Shown: positions 51,097-60,203 of the stretch, piece after piece
Layout: every line of letters begins with the position of its first letter
Numbering within the stretch: position 1 is the first letter of the stretch
Origin: Caryophanales bacterium
Lineage (GTDB): Bacteria > Bacillota > Bacilli > CAJFEE01
Length of the DNA: 64,000 nt
Assembly: GCA_029256085.1 (NCBI GenBank)
Contig: JAQSYP010000001.1
Location: 62,001-126,000 of the forward strand
Reading direction: 5' to 3'
Translations under genes and position numbers: made by a program
The notes under the pieces: generated by a model
Databases searched by the model: none
Seen by the model: the letters and a program-made list of their open reading frames with translations, nothing else
Told to the model about the DNA's origin: nothing

Positions 51097-53376
51097 TTAA
51101 TTTTTAAATGGGTATAGCTTTTCAAATATTTTAGAATTAGGAAGTATTTTCCTTGCTTGAGCTTTATTTGTGATATTATATCTTTCAAAAAATTTCGAAC
51201 TAAGTTGGACTTGATTATTCTTATTAATCAGACTATCGTCTAGTTTCTTTGGAATGTATTTTCTATTACCTATTTCTCTTAATTCTAAGTTCGACTTTGC
51301 ACAAAGTGAAGTTGATAATAGTCCTGATAGAGCACAATAATTGTAATCTATGATTTCCTTTGGCCTCTGTTCTATAAATTCTTTCGAGAAATACTTCTTG
51401 TTTTTACCTTCTAGCTCATTCACAAGTTTTGAAAACAACATCAGTGTACGTTCAGATTGTGATAAACCCTTAAAATCATCTACTAATTTATACTTAGGTG
51501 AATCATAACCCATCCAAATTCCAACAGTTATTTTAGAATTATAAGCAATGAAGAGTGAGTCAGTATTATTTTGAGTAGTTCCTGTTTTTCCTGCCCACCC
51601 GGTATATGAATTTAAAGTCTTTTTTAAAGATGATGCTGTGCCATAATTTACAACATCCTTTAACATGCTATTAACTAGGAAAGTTGTTTCCTTTGAATAT
51701 ACTTTTTTTTGTTTACTTTTATTTTTATATATTATTTTGCCAGAATCTTGAGTTATTTTATCTATTATGAATGCATCCTTAAAGTAGCCATGATTAGGAA
51801 AAATCGAATAGGCATTTGTTAGCTCTTCTAATTTAACACCTTGTTCTGCGGCTCCTAGAGAAAGTGACAAATTTTTATAATCTGAATTTGTAAAAGTAGT
51901 TATTCCAAGATTGGACAAATTTTTAGATCTAGTATTATTTGGTAAACTACTATAAATTTTTGCAGCTGGAATATTATATGAATAGGCTAGTGCTTGCCTA
52001 ATACTTGTTAGTCCATGGTAGGTATTATTAAAATTTTTTGGATGCCAATCTTGAAAGTTAGTTGGTAAATCAAGAATAACTGATCCAGGTTGAATAAGGC
52101 CGGTTTCTATTGCTGGAGCATAAACAGCTAACGGTTTCATAGTACTTCCATTTTGTCTCATAGTTTGTGTTGCATGATTTACTTGTTCAGTTGTGAAATC
52201 TCTGCCACCAATAAAACTAAGGATTTTTCCAGATGTATTTTCAATAATTATTGCTCCTACTTGAACAGGATATAATTTTTTTGACTTCGAATTGTCGTCT
52301 AAAAAATCCGGTCCATATAAATCGAACGTATTTGATACAGTTTGTGCTGTATCGTAAAGTTGCTTGTCAATTGTAGTGTATATTTTATATCCACTTGATT
52401 TTAATTGTTGATTAGCACGGGAATAGTACTTTTTATAAGTATCAATATTTGCTTTTAAATAATCAGTGGAAAAACCATCATTTTTTGCATTTTTAAATAA
52501 AATGATTTCAGTTGCACGTCTCTCGACTTCACTTAATAAATAATTTCCTTCTGTATAATGATCTTTGTCGTTTAGTTTGACTATAATGTCCACATTTTTA
52601 AATTTTTCGAGCTGTTTGTTGCTTATCTGCTTCGTATCGTACATTCTTTTTAAAACATAGTTCTTTCTGTTTATTGTGTGTGACAAATTCTCTTTTAGGT
52701 CACCATTTTTTGTGAAAGGTGTTAGTGAATTTGGACTTTGAATTATTCCAATTAAAAAAGCAGCCTCATCTACTGTTAATTTGTCTGCACTTTTTCCGAA
52801 AACTCCATTCGCTGCGGCCTCTATCCCGTATATACTTTTACCTGATGCTGACCTTCCGAAAGGTACTACGTTTAAATATAATTCGATGATTTCATTTTTA
52901 GAGAAAGTTGCATCAACCTTAATTGAATATATAAGCTCTTTAACTTTTCTGTTGTATGTAACTTCGTCAGTAAGAATTTGATTTTTAACTAGCTGTTGGG
53001 TTATTGTGCTACCTCCACTAACAACTTTTCCATTTTTAAGATTACTAATTGTAGCTCTAGTAATTGCGTTTAAATCAAAGCCAAAATGATTATAGAAATT
53101 TTGATCTTCTGTAGCAACTAAAGCATTAATAATATTTTTGGATATATTTTTTATTTCTACAGGTTTCCTGACTATTGGTGACGATACGTTACCAATAAGA
53201 CTTCCATCTGAATAATAAAAGGTAGATGGTGTTTCATAACTATTAACTTTAGTTTTAACTTCAGTAATATCTATTAGTGGTGCAGTAATATACAGGAAGA
53301 TTAAATAAATGAATGCAAAAGAATTGGCTACGAGTAAAATATGTATTATTATTTTAAATTTTTTTAGTGATTTCAT
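51097..53376 (-). CDS. Class A penicillin-binding protein (PBP1a type)
   Basis: I chose ATG 53376 because AGGAGGTG lies 7 bases upstream; GTG 53385 is part of that SD. The 759-residue protein has an N-terminal membrane anchor, a GT51 transglycosylase (ATEDQNFYNHFGFDLNAI; GGSTITQQLVKNQ) and a transpeptidase with SxxK in NGSTMKPLAVY, SYN in YSYNIPAAK and KTGTT. It polymerises and cross-links peptidoglycan outside the membrane. Cysteines near the C-terminus (YCALSGLLSTSLCAKSN) may form a disulfide. It sits convergent to acsA and divergent from tyrS. Confidence 0.94.
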   Translation of the reverse strand: MKSLKKFKIIIHILLVANSFAFIYLIFLYITAPLIDITEVKTKVNSYETPSTFYYSDGSLIGNVSSPIVRKPVEIKNISKNIINALVATEDQNFYNHFGFDLNAITRATISNLKNGKVVSGGSTITQQLVKNQILTDEVTYNRKVKELIYSIKVDATFSKNEIIELYLNVVPFGRSASGKSIYGIEAAANGVFGKSADKLTVDEAAFLIGIIQSPNSLTPFTKNGDLKENLSHTINRKNYVLKRMYDTKQISNKQLEKFKNVDIIVKLNDKDHYTEGNYLLSEVERRATEIILFKNAKNDGFSTDYLKANIDTYKKYYSRANQQLKSSGYKIYTTIDKQLYDTAQTVSNTFDLYGPDFLDDNSKSKKLYPVQVGAIIIENTSGKILSFIGGRDFTTEQVNHATQTMRQNGSTMKPLAVYAPAIETGLIQPGSVILDLPTNFQDWHPKNFNNTYHGLTSIRQALAYSYNIPAAKIYSSLPNNTRSKNLSNLGITTFTNSDYKNLSLSLGAAEQGVKLEELTNAYSIFPNHGYFKDAFIIDKITQDSGKIIYKNKSKQKKVYSKETTFLVNSMLKDVVNYGTASSLKKTLNSYTGWAGKTGTTQNNTDSLFIAYNSKITVGIWMGYDSPKYKLVDDFKGLSQSERTLMLFSKLVNELEGKNKKYFSKEFIEQRPKEIIDYNYCALSGLLSTSLCAKSNLELREIGNRKYIPKKLDDSLINKNNQVQLSSKFFERYNITNKAQARKILPNSKIFEKLYPFKN

Positions 53377-53432
53377 ATCGTTCACCTCCTGCTATTCGAC
53401 AAAATTATAACATAATAGTTTATAGTGTGCGT

Positions 53433-53461
53433 TTGACAATTTGTAATGCATATGTTATTAA
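53433..53461 (+). promoter_or_regulatory. SigmaA promoter of tyrS
   Basis: TTGACA (53433-53438), a 17-base spacer and TATTAA (53456-53461) with an extended TG (53453-53454). Transcription from here would include the whole T-box leader. Confidence 0.75.
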
Positions 53462-53472
53462 TATTTAAGAAA

Positions 53473-53700
53473 ATAATGAGCTTTGATTGGTTGAAGTAGT
53501 TGTAATCGTAATGCTTAAGAGAGCTAATGGTTGGTGGGAATTAGCGCAATAATTACAACGAATTACGTCCATGAGCATTTGTGGAATTTCCACAAACGGT
53601 TTGCACCGTTATGCAATTAAGAGGTGATTTTTTACTAGTCACAATTAGGGTGGTACCGCGACATATTCGTCCCTGCATTAGTTTGCAGGGGCGTTTTTAT
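53473..53700 (+). promoter_or_regulatory. T-box riboswitch upstream of tyrS
   Basis: The leader has the stem I signature AGAGAGCTAATGGTTGGTG, the T-box AGGGTGGTACCGCG (53647-53660) and a terminator (GTCCCTGCA / TGCAGGGGC, then T5). Candidate specifier codons are TAC at 53564-53566 (in GAATTACGTCC) or 53554-53556, both Tyr. Uncharged tRNA-Tyr should pair with the T-box and prevent termination. Confidence 0.95.
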
Positions 53701-53720
53701 TTTTATATGAGGTGAGGAAA

Positions 53721-54974
53721 ATGAACATTTTAAAGGATTTAGAATTTCGTGGTTTGTTACATCAGATGACAGATGCTGAGGGACTAGAAAAACTTTTAGA
53801 AACGGAATCTGTTAAGCTTTATTGTGGATTCGATCCAACAGGAGATAGCTTGCATATAGGTCATTTACTTCCTATTTTAATGCTAAAAAGGTTCCAATTA
53901 GCTGGTCATAAACCAATTGCGTTAGTTGGTGGTGCAACTGGAATGATTGGTGATCCTAGTGGTAAGAAGGAAGAGCGTGTTTTAAATACAGTTGAAACAG
54001 TTAAGTTCTACAGCGAAAGTATTAAAAATCAGTTAGTTCGCTTCTTAGATTTTGACGGTGAAAATGCTGCAGTTGTAGCTAATAACTACGACTGGACAGG
54101 TGAACTAAATGTTATTACTTTCTTAAGAGATATTGGAAAACATTTTGGACTAAATTATATGCTTGCAAAAGACTCAGTATCTTCACGTCTTGAAAATGGT
54201 ATATCATTTACTGAATTTACTTACATGATTTTGCAATCATATGATTTCTTTAGACTATATAAAGATCATGGATGTCGTTTGCAAATTGGTGGTTCTGATC
54301 AGTGGGGTAACATAACAGCAGGACTTGAATTCATTCGTAAAAATGAAGAGAACGCGAAAGCATTTGGACTAACAGTTCCTCTAGTTACAAAATCAGATGG
54401 AACTAAGTTTGGTAAAACTGAAGGTGGGGCAGTTTGGTTAAATGCTGATAAAACTACACCATATGAGTTCTATCAATTTTGGATAAATGTTGATGATAAA
54501 GATGTTGTTAATTATTTAAAAATATTTACATTCCTAAGTCATGAAGAAATTATTGAGTTAGAAAAGCAATTCAATGAGGATAGAGGACAGCGTTCAGCTC
54601 AAAAGGCACTAGCTTCTGAAATGACTAAGATAGTTCACGGAGATGCAGCTTTAGCTCAAGCTTTAAAGATTACTGAGGCACTTTTTAGTGGTTCGGTTGC
54701 TGAGTTAACTGCTGAAGAAATAAAGCAAGGTTTTAAAGATGTGCCATCATATGCAGCTGCTAATGAAGATATATCTTTAGTTGATTTACTAGTAAACGCA
54801 GGAATAGTTACTTCTAAGCGTCAAGCACGTGAAGATATCTCAAATGGAGCTGTTTACGTTAATGGTGTTCGTCTTCAAGATGTAAGTAAGATAATTACCA
54901 AGGAAGATCGTATTGAGGGTCAATTCACAATCATTCGCCGTGGTAAGAAAAAGTATACTTTAATAAAATATTAA
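53721..54974 (+). CDS. tyrS: Tyrosyl-tRNA synthetase
   Basis: ATG 53721 has SD GAGGTGAGG. The 417-residue class I synthetase has the HIGH motif in GDSLHIGHLLP, tyrosine pocket YCGFDPTGD, the KMSKS-equivalent KFGKTEGGAVW and a C-terminal S4 domain (GIVTSKRQAREDISNGAVYV). It charges tRNA-Tyr. Expression is under T-box control. Confidence 0.98.
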   Translation: MNILKDLEFRGLLHQMTDAEGLEKLLETESVKLYCGFDPTGDSLHIGHLLPILMLKRFQLAGHKPIALVGGATGMIGDPSGKKEERVLNTVETVKFYSESIKNQLVRFLDFDGENAAVVANNYDWTGELNVITFLRDIGKHFGLNYMLAKDSVSSRLENGISFTEFTYMILQSYDFFRLYKDHGCRLQIGGSDQWGNITAGLEFIRKNEENAKAFGLTVPLVTKSDGTKFGKTEGGAVWLNADKTTPYEFYQFWINVDDKDVVNYLKIFTFLSHEEIIELEKQFNEDRGQRSAQKALASEMTKIVHGDAALAQALKITEALFSGSVAELTAEEIKQGFKDVPSYAAANEDISLVDLLVNAGIVTSKRQAREDISNGAVYVNGVRLQDVSKIITKEDRIEGQFTIIRRGKKKYTLIKY

Positions 54975-54980
54975 ATTCTA

Positions 54981-55008
54981 ACAGTCCAATAATTTGGGCT
55001 GTTTTTTT
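54981..55008 (+). terminator. Terminator after tyrS
   Basis: CAGTCC and GGGCTG pair (one G-T) with an 8-base loop and T7. Confidence 0.8.
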
Positions 55009-55040
55009 GATATTTAAGGAAAGTATAAAATTATAAATAA

Positions 55041-55147
55041 TTACACTCGCAGAAACTGCTCGCTTTCCGCGGGCACGGCCTCAACTAATTTTTGCAAGTT
55101 TTTTTAAAAACTTGCAAAAATGGATTTTCGGCTCCTGCTTCGTGTAA
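55041..55147. repeat. GC-rich interspersed palindromic element E4
   Basis: It matches E2 from AAAGTATAAAAT through GGATTTTCGGCTC. The inner palindrome has arms TTTTTGCAAG / CTTGCAAAAA, where E2 has TTTTTGAAAG / CTTTCAAAAA, a compensatory change. About 30 bases of the E2 right arm are missing. Confidence 0.9.
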
Positions 55148-55209
55148 TAGATTAATATTCTTTTTTATTATGGAAATAATATTAATGTCTAAAAGTAGGA
55201 GGGAGATTT

Positions 55210-55344
55210 ATGTGTCATCTGAAAAAGAAATCAAATGAAAGCCTTACTAAGACAGAAAAGAGTAATAAAGATAAAATTGATAAGTTAAGGGGAAATTGGG
55301 AAAAAGAAAATAGTAAACATAATAAGAAAGAGGGAAGTAAATGA
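55210..55344 (+). CDS. Small Lys-rich protein (44 aa)
   Basis: This short frame starts at ATG 55210 behind a near-perfect SD (GTAGGAGGGAG) and encodes MCHLKKKSNESLTKTEKSNK and a further 24 residues, ending KKEGSK. The TGA overlaps the next ATG (ATGA). It is strongly charged, with no membrane segment. No family is recognised. The excellent SD and the stop-start coupling to a second small gene argue that it is translated. Confidence 0.65.
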   Translation: MCHLKKKSNESLTKTEKSNKDKIDKLRGNWEKENSKHNKKEGSK

Positions 55345-55490
55345 GTCATTATAATAGAAGTTCAAAGGAAAATCAGCCATCGGATGCTAATCATGTGAAT
55401 CCTAAAGACAAAGCAATTCAGCGTGAAAAAAGTAAGCACCAAAAAGACCCTATGAAAGATAAATATCCACGTTCAAACCAACAAATATAA
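55341..55490 (+). CDS. Small Lys/Asn/Gln-rich protein (49 aa), possible spore protein
   Basis: It starts at ATG 55341 overlapping the previous stop, with AGAGGGAAG as SD. The 49-residue sequence (MSHYNRSSKENQPSDANHVN ... DKYPRSNQQI) is very hydrophilic and unstructured in appearance, rich in Lys, Asn, Gln, Asp and Pro. The composition resembles minor small acid-soluble spore proteins, but I cannot assign a family. Two coupled tiny genes between tyrS and the AraC-type regulator are unusual for this block. Confidence 0.65.
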   Translation: MSHYNRSSKENQPSDANHVNPKDKAIQREKSKHQKDPMKDKYPRSNQQI

Positions 55491-55528
55491 ATGCTTTAAT
55501 TATTGCTAACTTAGTTTGATAAAAACAA

Positions 55529-55604
55529 GACGCTCGACTTCAGGTAATAACCATCTAAGCGGGATAACACATCGCGAAGATCGTTTTAGCGGAAAGCGAG
55601 CGTC
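55529..55604. repeat. GC-rich interspersed palindromic element E5
   Basis: 8-bp terminal inverted repeats GACGCTCG / CGAGCGTC flank a less GC-rich interior; the right end reads GCGGAAAGCGAGCG, the family core in reverse. It ends 16 bases from the AraC-type gene stop. Confidence 0.75.
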
Positions 55605-55619
55605 TAAAAGCTTAAGAGA

Positions 55620-56492
55620 CTACTTTTTTATTACCGGAATCCAAATCTCGCTACGATAATTTGGAGAAGTAGTATCCTTTGATTCATTCCACAGAATTTC
55701 AGGGCCTTCAATATTTTCATAGTTGGAAGATGGAAACCATTCGGAGTATATACGCCCCCATACATTTTGTAACGTCTCTGGAAATGGTCCAACAGCTTCA
55801 AAAACAGCCCATGTTGAAGCGTCAACTACAAGTTCTTCTAATTCCTCAGGACATTTTTTGTTAGTTGCAACACCTATATAATGGTCGAGCTCACCTTTTT
55901 CCTCAAATCGACTTTCAGAGAAGTTTGTAGATGCACTAATAATTCCAGTCGGATCTACGTTTGAAAGACTTTTTAACAATTTGATTTTTTCTTCATTTAA
56001 ACTTTGCCACATTGAAGCAATCTCAGGATTAACACCATTAAATACAATTGGAACTCTTTTCTTCAAACCAACAATTTTAAATGCCTCTTTTTCAACTATT
56101 CTATAATTCATTTCGGTTCCACCTATTATTGATATTTTGAAGGACATTTTAGGATATGCTTTAAGAGAAAATTCGCTATGTTTGGCTTCAGATGGAGTTA
56201 TACCATGTAACTTGTGAAAAGCTCTTGAAAATGAATCAGGAGAGTTATACATATACTTAAACGCAATATCTATAACCTTCACATCACCATTTTTAAATTC
56301 CAATCCAGCAAGTGTAAGTCGTCTCCTGCGAATATATTCAGAAACTGTAATTCCTGCTAGAAAAGAAAACATTCTTTTAAAGTGATATTCTGAGCAAACT
56401 GCTAATCTAGCAACGTCTTTATAATCAATTTCATTTGTAAGGTTATTTTCTATAAAAGAAATTGCGTTATTCATATTTTTAAGTAAATCCAT
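55620..56492 (-). CDS. AraC-family regulator with GyrI-like effector domain
   Basis: ATG 56492 has SD GGAGGT, giving 290 residues. The N-terminal AraC HTH pair (~8-105) includes [20 protein letters not shown] and [24 protein letters not shown]. The C-terminal half (~125-290; [20 protein letters not shown] ... [12 protein letters not shown]) is a GyrI-like small-molecule-binding domain, as in Rob/SoxS-related and BmrR-type regulators. It likely senses a xenobiotic or metabolite. It is divergent from the oxidoreductase operon. Confidence 0.9.
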   Translation of the reverse strand: MDLLKNMNNAISFIENNLTNEIDYKDVARLAVCSEYHFKRMFSFLAGITVSEYIRRRRLTLAGLEFKNGDVKVIDIAFKYMYNSPDSFSRAFHKLHGITPSEAKHSEFSLKAYPKMSFKISIIGGTEMNYRIVEKEAFKIVGLKKRVPIVFNGVNPEIASMWQSLNEEKIKLLKSLSNVDPTGIISASTNFSESRFEEKGELDHYIGVATNKKCPEELEELVVDASTWAVFEAVGPFPETLQNVWGRIYSEWFPSSNYENIEGPEILWNESKDTTSPNYRSEIWIPVIKK

Positions 56493-56750
56493 TAAAATGA
56501 CCTCCAATATATATAAAGTATCAGACTTTAGAATTATTTACCCGACATTATGTGCCCGTTTATGTAGGATATGGTTTAAATTTCATTCTATATTAAAGTA
56601 TCTAGAAATTATAACGAATTCTAAAAAATAAATGCTTGAATTTATGAATAATATAGATTGAAAAAGCTTTATAAAAGCGTTTTTCAATAAGATTAGGTAT
56701 AATATCATTAGTATAGAATGTAAGCACTTACATATAAGGTGGTACAATTT

Positions 56751-57428
56751 ATGATGCCGAGATCAAGATTAATAATATTTACAGGTCATTTCGGATCTGG
56801 GAAAACAGAGATATCAATTAATCTAGCACTTCAACTTAGGAAATCTTTTGAGAGGGTTGCAATAAGTGATTTAGATGTTATAAATCCATACTTTCGTACA
56901 AGAGATGTAGCAGATCTTTTTAATAAAGAAGATATAAAATTAATTGCACCATCAGAAAGATTATCAAATGCTGATCTTCCAATAGTATCTTCAGATATAT
57001 ATAGATATATTAGTGACGATAGTTATAAACTAATTATTGATGCTGGTGGGGATAAAGATGGGGCTATTTCGCTTGGCCAATTTTATAATTACTGGAAGGG
57101 GCTCAATCCTGAGGTAGTATTCGTGCTAAATGCTAATAGACCGAATGTGAGCACAGTTGAAGGTGCTATAAAGTCAATTGAAAGTATAGAACAAGCTTCG
57201 AGATTAAAGGTTACTAGTTTAATAAATAATACTAATTTAGGATCTGAAACAACTTCTGATGATATAATCGACGGTTATAAAATATCTAAGGGAATATCAG
57301 AAAAGTTAAATATCCCAATAATTAATACAACAATAAATAAGGATTTAATAAATGAAACAAGGGATTGGGCAAGTATTAACGATGTTTTATATATAGAGAG
57401 ATATATGAAATCGCCTTGGGAGGCGTAA
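56751..57428 (+). CDS. ParA/MinD-like P-loop ATPase linked to oxidoreductase operon
   Basis: ATG 56751 follows AAGGTGG by 8 bases; 225 residues. The P-loop is FTGHFGSGKTEISINLALQL, followed by VAISDLDVINPYFRTRD and LIIDAGGDKDGAISL, the switch and Walker B areas of SIMIBI ATPases. It precedes the ferredoxin subunit by 13 bases and so leads the 2-oxoacid:ferredoxin oxidoreductase operon. Its role is not established; an iron-sulfur or cofactor assembly function is plausible given MinD/Mrp-type relatives. Confidence 0.85.
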   Translation: MMPRSRLIIFTGHFGSGKTEISINLALQLRKSFERVAISDLDVINPYFRTRDVADLFNKEDIKLIAPSERLSNADLPIVSSDIYRYISDDSYKLIIDAGGDKDGAISLGQFYNYWKGLNPEVVFVLNANRPNVSTVEGAIKSIESIEQASRLKVTSLINNTNLGSETTSDDIIDGYKISKGISEKLNIPIINTTINKDLINETRDWASINDVLYIERYMKSPWEA

Positions 57429-57441
57429 GGGAGAGATCAAC

Positions 57442-57678
57442 ATGGGGGAAAGAGTTGTTTTTGAAGAATTGTTGTGCAAGTCATGTAGTTTATGTATTTC
57501 TGTTTGTCCAAAAAATATCATTTACATTTCGAATCGATTAAATGAAAAAGGATACCTGGCAGCTACTGTTGAAAATCAAGATGAATGTATTAGTTGTGCA
57601 AAGTGTGCCATGATTTGTCCAGACTCTGTAATTACTGTCTTTAGACCAGAAGTTAAAAGGGAAGCGAGGAGAAGTTAA
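57442..57678 (+). CDS. 2-oxoacid:acceptor oxidoreductase, delta (ferredoxin) subunit
   Basis: The 78-residue protein has two 4Fe-4S motifs, CKSCSLCISVCPKN and CISCAKCAMICPDS, each CxxCxxCxxxCP. This is the delta subunit of four-subunit VOR/KOR-type enzymes. It accepts electrons from the TPP-bound intermediate and passes them to an external ferredoxin. ATG 57442 has SD GGAGAG. It is one base from the next gene. Confidence 0.92.
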   Translation: MGERVVFEELLCKSCSLCISVCPKNIIYISNRLNEKGYLAATVENQDECISCAKCAMICPDSVITVFRPEVKREARRS

Positions 57679-57679
57679 T

Positions 57680-58744
57680 ATGGCTAAGTTACTTATGAAG
57701 GGAAATGAGGTCATTGCTGAAGCTGCTGTTAAAGCGGGATGTCGTTATTTCTTTGGATATCCAATAACTCCACAAAATGAACTTGTTACATATATGGCTA
57801 AACGGCTGCCTGAAGTTGGTGGTGTCTTCCTGCAGGCTGAAAGTGAAATTGCTGCTATCAATATGGTTTATGGAGCTGCTGGAACTGGAGCAAGGGTTAT
57901 GACATCAACATCCAGTCCTGGATATAGTTTAAAGCAAGAAGGAATTTCCTATTTGTCAGGTGCTGAGTTGCCTGCCGTTATTTGTAATATATCTCGTGGT
58001 GGTCCAGGACTTGGAAATATCCAACCGGCACAATCTGATTATTTTCAAGCGACAAGAGGTGGGGGTCACGGTGATTACTACTTACCTGTATTTGCACCTG
58101 CAAGTTTACAGGAAGTAGCAGACTTAATGGGCGATGCGTTCGATGTCGCAGATAAATATCGTACACCAGTTCTGATTTTAGCGGATGGTGTTCTTGGGCA
58201 AATGATGGAACCTGTAGAATTCTCTGATAAAGTTGTAGAGGAACTACCGAAAAAAGACTGGGCTACAACGGGTACTAGAGGTGATGGTGGACCGAAAATT
58301 ATTACATCACTCGATTTAGATATCGGTGGGTTAGAGGCACATAATTCCCGATTAAAAGATAAATTTGAAAATATAACTAAAAATGAAATTCGATATGAGG
58401 AATATGAAATAGAAGATGCAGAGTATATTCTTGTCGCCTATGGTTCTGTTGCTAGAATCGCTATGAGTGCTATAAAACTTGCGCGTAAGGCGGGTATAAA
58501 AGTAGGGTTAATTAGGCCTATTACATTATGGCCATATCCACAAGAACCTTTTATAAAAACAAGAGATAAGGTGAAAGGTTACATGTCTGTTGAGATGAGT
58601 GCAGGCCAAATGGTTGAAGATGTTCGACTAGCTGTGAATGGACATGCGCCTGTTAGTTTTTATGGACGCAATGGTGGCGTAATACCAACTCATGAAGAAA
58701 TATATGAGAAAATTGTCCAACTCTCTGGAGGTGTAAAAGCATGA
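57680..58744 (+). CDS. 2-oxoacid:ferredoxin oxidoreductase, alpha subunit (VorB/KorA type)
   Basis: The 354-residue protein starts MAKLLMKGNEVIAEAAVKAG and has the alpha-domain signature FGYPITPQNELVTYMA, STSSPGYSLKQEGISY and NISRGGPGLGNIQPAQSDY, the VOR-like clade. It makes the pyrimidine side of the TPP site with the beta subunit. The substrate (branched-chain 2-oxoacid or 2-oxoglutarate) cannot be read from the sequence. It overlaps the beta gene by 4 bases (ATGA). Confidence 0.93.
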   Translation: MAKLLMKGNEVIAEAAVKAGCRYFFGYPITPQNELVTYMAKRLPEVGGVFLQAESEIAAINMVYGAAGTGARVMTSTSSPGYSLKQEGISYLSGAELPAVICNISRGGPGLGNIQPAQSDYFQATRGGGHGDYYLPVFAPASLQEVADLMGDAFDVADKYRTPVLILADGVLGQMMEPVEFSDKVVEELPKKDWATTGTRGDGGPKIITSLDLDIGGLEAHNSRLKDKFENITKNEIRYEEYEIEDAEYILVAYGSVARIAMSAIKLARKAGIKVGLIRPITLWPYPQEPFIKTRDKVKGYMSVEMSAGQMVEDVRLAVNGHAPVSFYGRNGGVIPTHEEIYEKIVQLSGGVKA

Positions 58745-59493
58745 CAATGAAACCTGTTTTCAAAAAGACGAAAGGTTTGACTGAAAAAGCAACGCATTAT
58801 TGTCCAGGTTGTACACATGGTATTATTCATAGAGTAGTAGCCGAGGTTCTAGAGGAAATGGATGTTTTAGAAGATACAATTGGAGTAGCGTCAGTAGGTT
58901 GTTCCGTTATGACTTATGAATATTTTAATTGTGATATGACTCAATCAGCGCATGGCCGAGCGCCTGCCGTAGCAACAGGTATTAAACGAGTGCTTCCAGA
59001 TCGTATTGTTTTTACTTATCAAGGCGATGGAGACCTTGCTGCGATAGGAATAAGTGAAGCGATTCATGCAGCAGCACGTGGTGAAAATATAACAATCATC
59101 TTTGTTAATAATGCGATATACGGAATGACAGGTGGGCAAATGGCGCCAACAACGCTAATTGGACAAAAAACTATTACATCGCCTGAGGGTCGAGAGTCTG
59201 TAAGTCAAGGGTTGCCAATGCGTGTTAGTGAAATGATAGCAACGCTTGATGGTGCAGCCTACATTGAACGCGTTTCCTCACATGATGTTCCTCATATTGC
59301 TAAGATGAAGAAGGCTATAAAAAAAGCATTTGAAATTCAGAAAAAGGGATTAGGCTTTACGATGATTGAAGTATTATCAACTTGTCCAACGAACTGGGGA
59401 ATTGATGCCATAGAATCCTTAGAATGGGTTAAAGAAAATATGATTCCTGTTTACCCTCTAAAAGTGTTTAAGAATTTAGAGGAGGTTAAATAA
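58741..59493 (+). CDS. 2-oxoacid:ferredoxin oxidoreductase, beta (TPP) subunit
   Basis: The 250-residue protein has cluster cysteines in YCPGCTHGI and VGCSV, the TPP-binding QGDGDLAAIGISE and NNAIYGMTGGQMAPTT. It binds the TPP pyrophosphate and one 4Fe-4S cluster. SD GGAGGTG supports ATG 58741. The stop overlaps the next start by one base (TAATG). Confidence 0.94.
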   Translation: MTMKPVFKKTKGLTEKATHYCPGCTHGIIHRVVAEVLEEMDVLEDTIGVASVGCSVMTYEYFNCDMTQSAHGRAPAVATGIKRVLPDRIVFTYQGDGDLAAIGISEAIHAAARGENITIIFVNNAIYGMTGGQMAPTTLIGQKTITSPEGRESVSQGLPMRVSEMIATLDGAAYIERVSSHDVPHIAKMKKAIKKAFEIQKKGLGFTMIEVLSTCPTNWGIDAIESLEWVKENMIPVYPLKVFKNLEEVK

Positions 59494-60035
59494 TGTATCA
59501 AGAAATAATTATTTCTGGATTAGGTGGCCAAGGAGTATTATCCATGGGTCAGCTGCTTGCGTACGCTAGTATACAAGAAGAAAAACACGTCTCATGGTTA
59601 CCTTCTTATGGTGCAGAACAACGTGGGGGTTCAGCGACTTGTGCAATCGTAATTAGTGATGAGCCTGTTGGATCGATGATAGTTTCAAAGCCAAATTCAG
59701 CAATCGTGTTGGATAATAATGCTTTTGATAGATTAGAATCTAAAGTTGCTAGTAACGGTTTACTTATATTAAATACATCGTTAATTAACAGAAAATCAAC
59801 ACGAACAGACATTGATGTTATTGAAATAGATGCGACAAAGCTAGCGTCTGAATTAGGAAATCAGAAAATAGCTAATATGATCTTGCTTGGTGCTTATATA
59901 CAAAAAACTAATATTCTAAAGTTTGATTCAATTACTGAGTCTCTTAAAAAAGTACTAGGCCCAAATAAGCAAAACTTATTGGAAATTAATGAAAAAGCGT
60001 TACAACTTGGTAGTGACATAGTGAAGATATATTAA
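59493..60035 (+). CDS. 2-oxoacid:ferredoxin oxidoreductase, gamma subunit
   Basis: The 180-residue protein begins MYQEIIISGLGGQGVLSMGQ, the gamma-subunit signature, followed by SWLPSYGAEQRGGSATC. It completes an alpha-beta-gamma-delta enzyme of the VOR/KOR group. SD GGAGG is 6 bases upstream. A strong terminator follows directly, which closes the five-gene operon. Confidence 0.93.
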   Translation: MYQEIIISGLGGQGVLSMGQLLAYASIQEEKHVSWLPSYGAEQRGGSATCAIVISDEPVGSMIVSKPNSAIVLDNNAFDRLESKVASNGLLILNTSLINRKSTRTDIDVIEIDATKLASELGNQKIANMILLGAYIQKTNILKFDSITESLKKVLGPNKQNLLEINEKALQLGSDIVKIY

Positions 60036-60040
60036 AAGAA

Positions 60041-60071
60041 AACCTGCTACAACAATTGTAGTAGGTTTTTT
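60041..60071 (+). terminator. Terminator of the oxidoreductase operon
   Basis: AACCTGCTACAA / TTGTAGTAGGTT with loop CAA (one G-T) is followed by T's. Confidence 0.9.
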
Positions 60072-60203
60072 ATAAGTCTATTTTAAATTTTCCAACTATT
60101 TTTTAATTTTTAATAGATTTTTTCTCACTTCTTATATAAAACTTGTTTATTTTTGTTTCTTTAAGTAGTAAAATACGCTTATAACATAGAAGGAGCGAAA
60201 AAA

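Noticed and set aside
55631-55864. Frames within the AraC-type regulator on both strands
   Set aside because: They are out of frame with the conserved GyrI-like domain and lack SDs.
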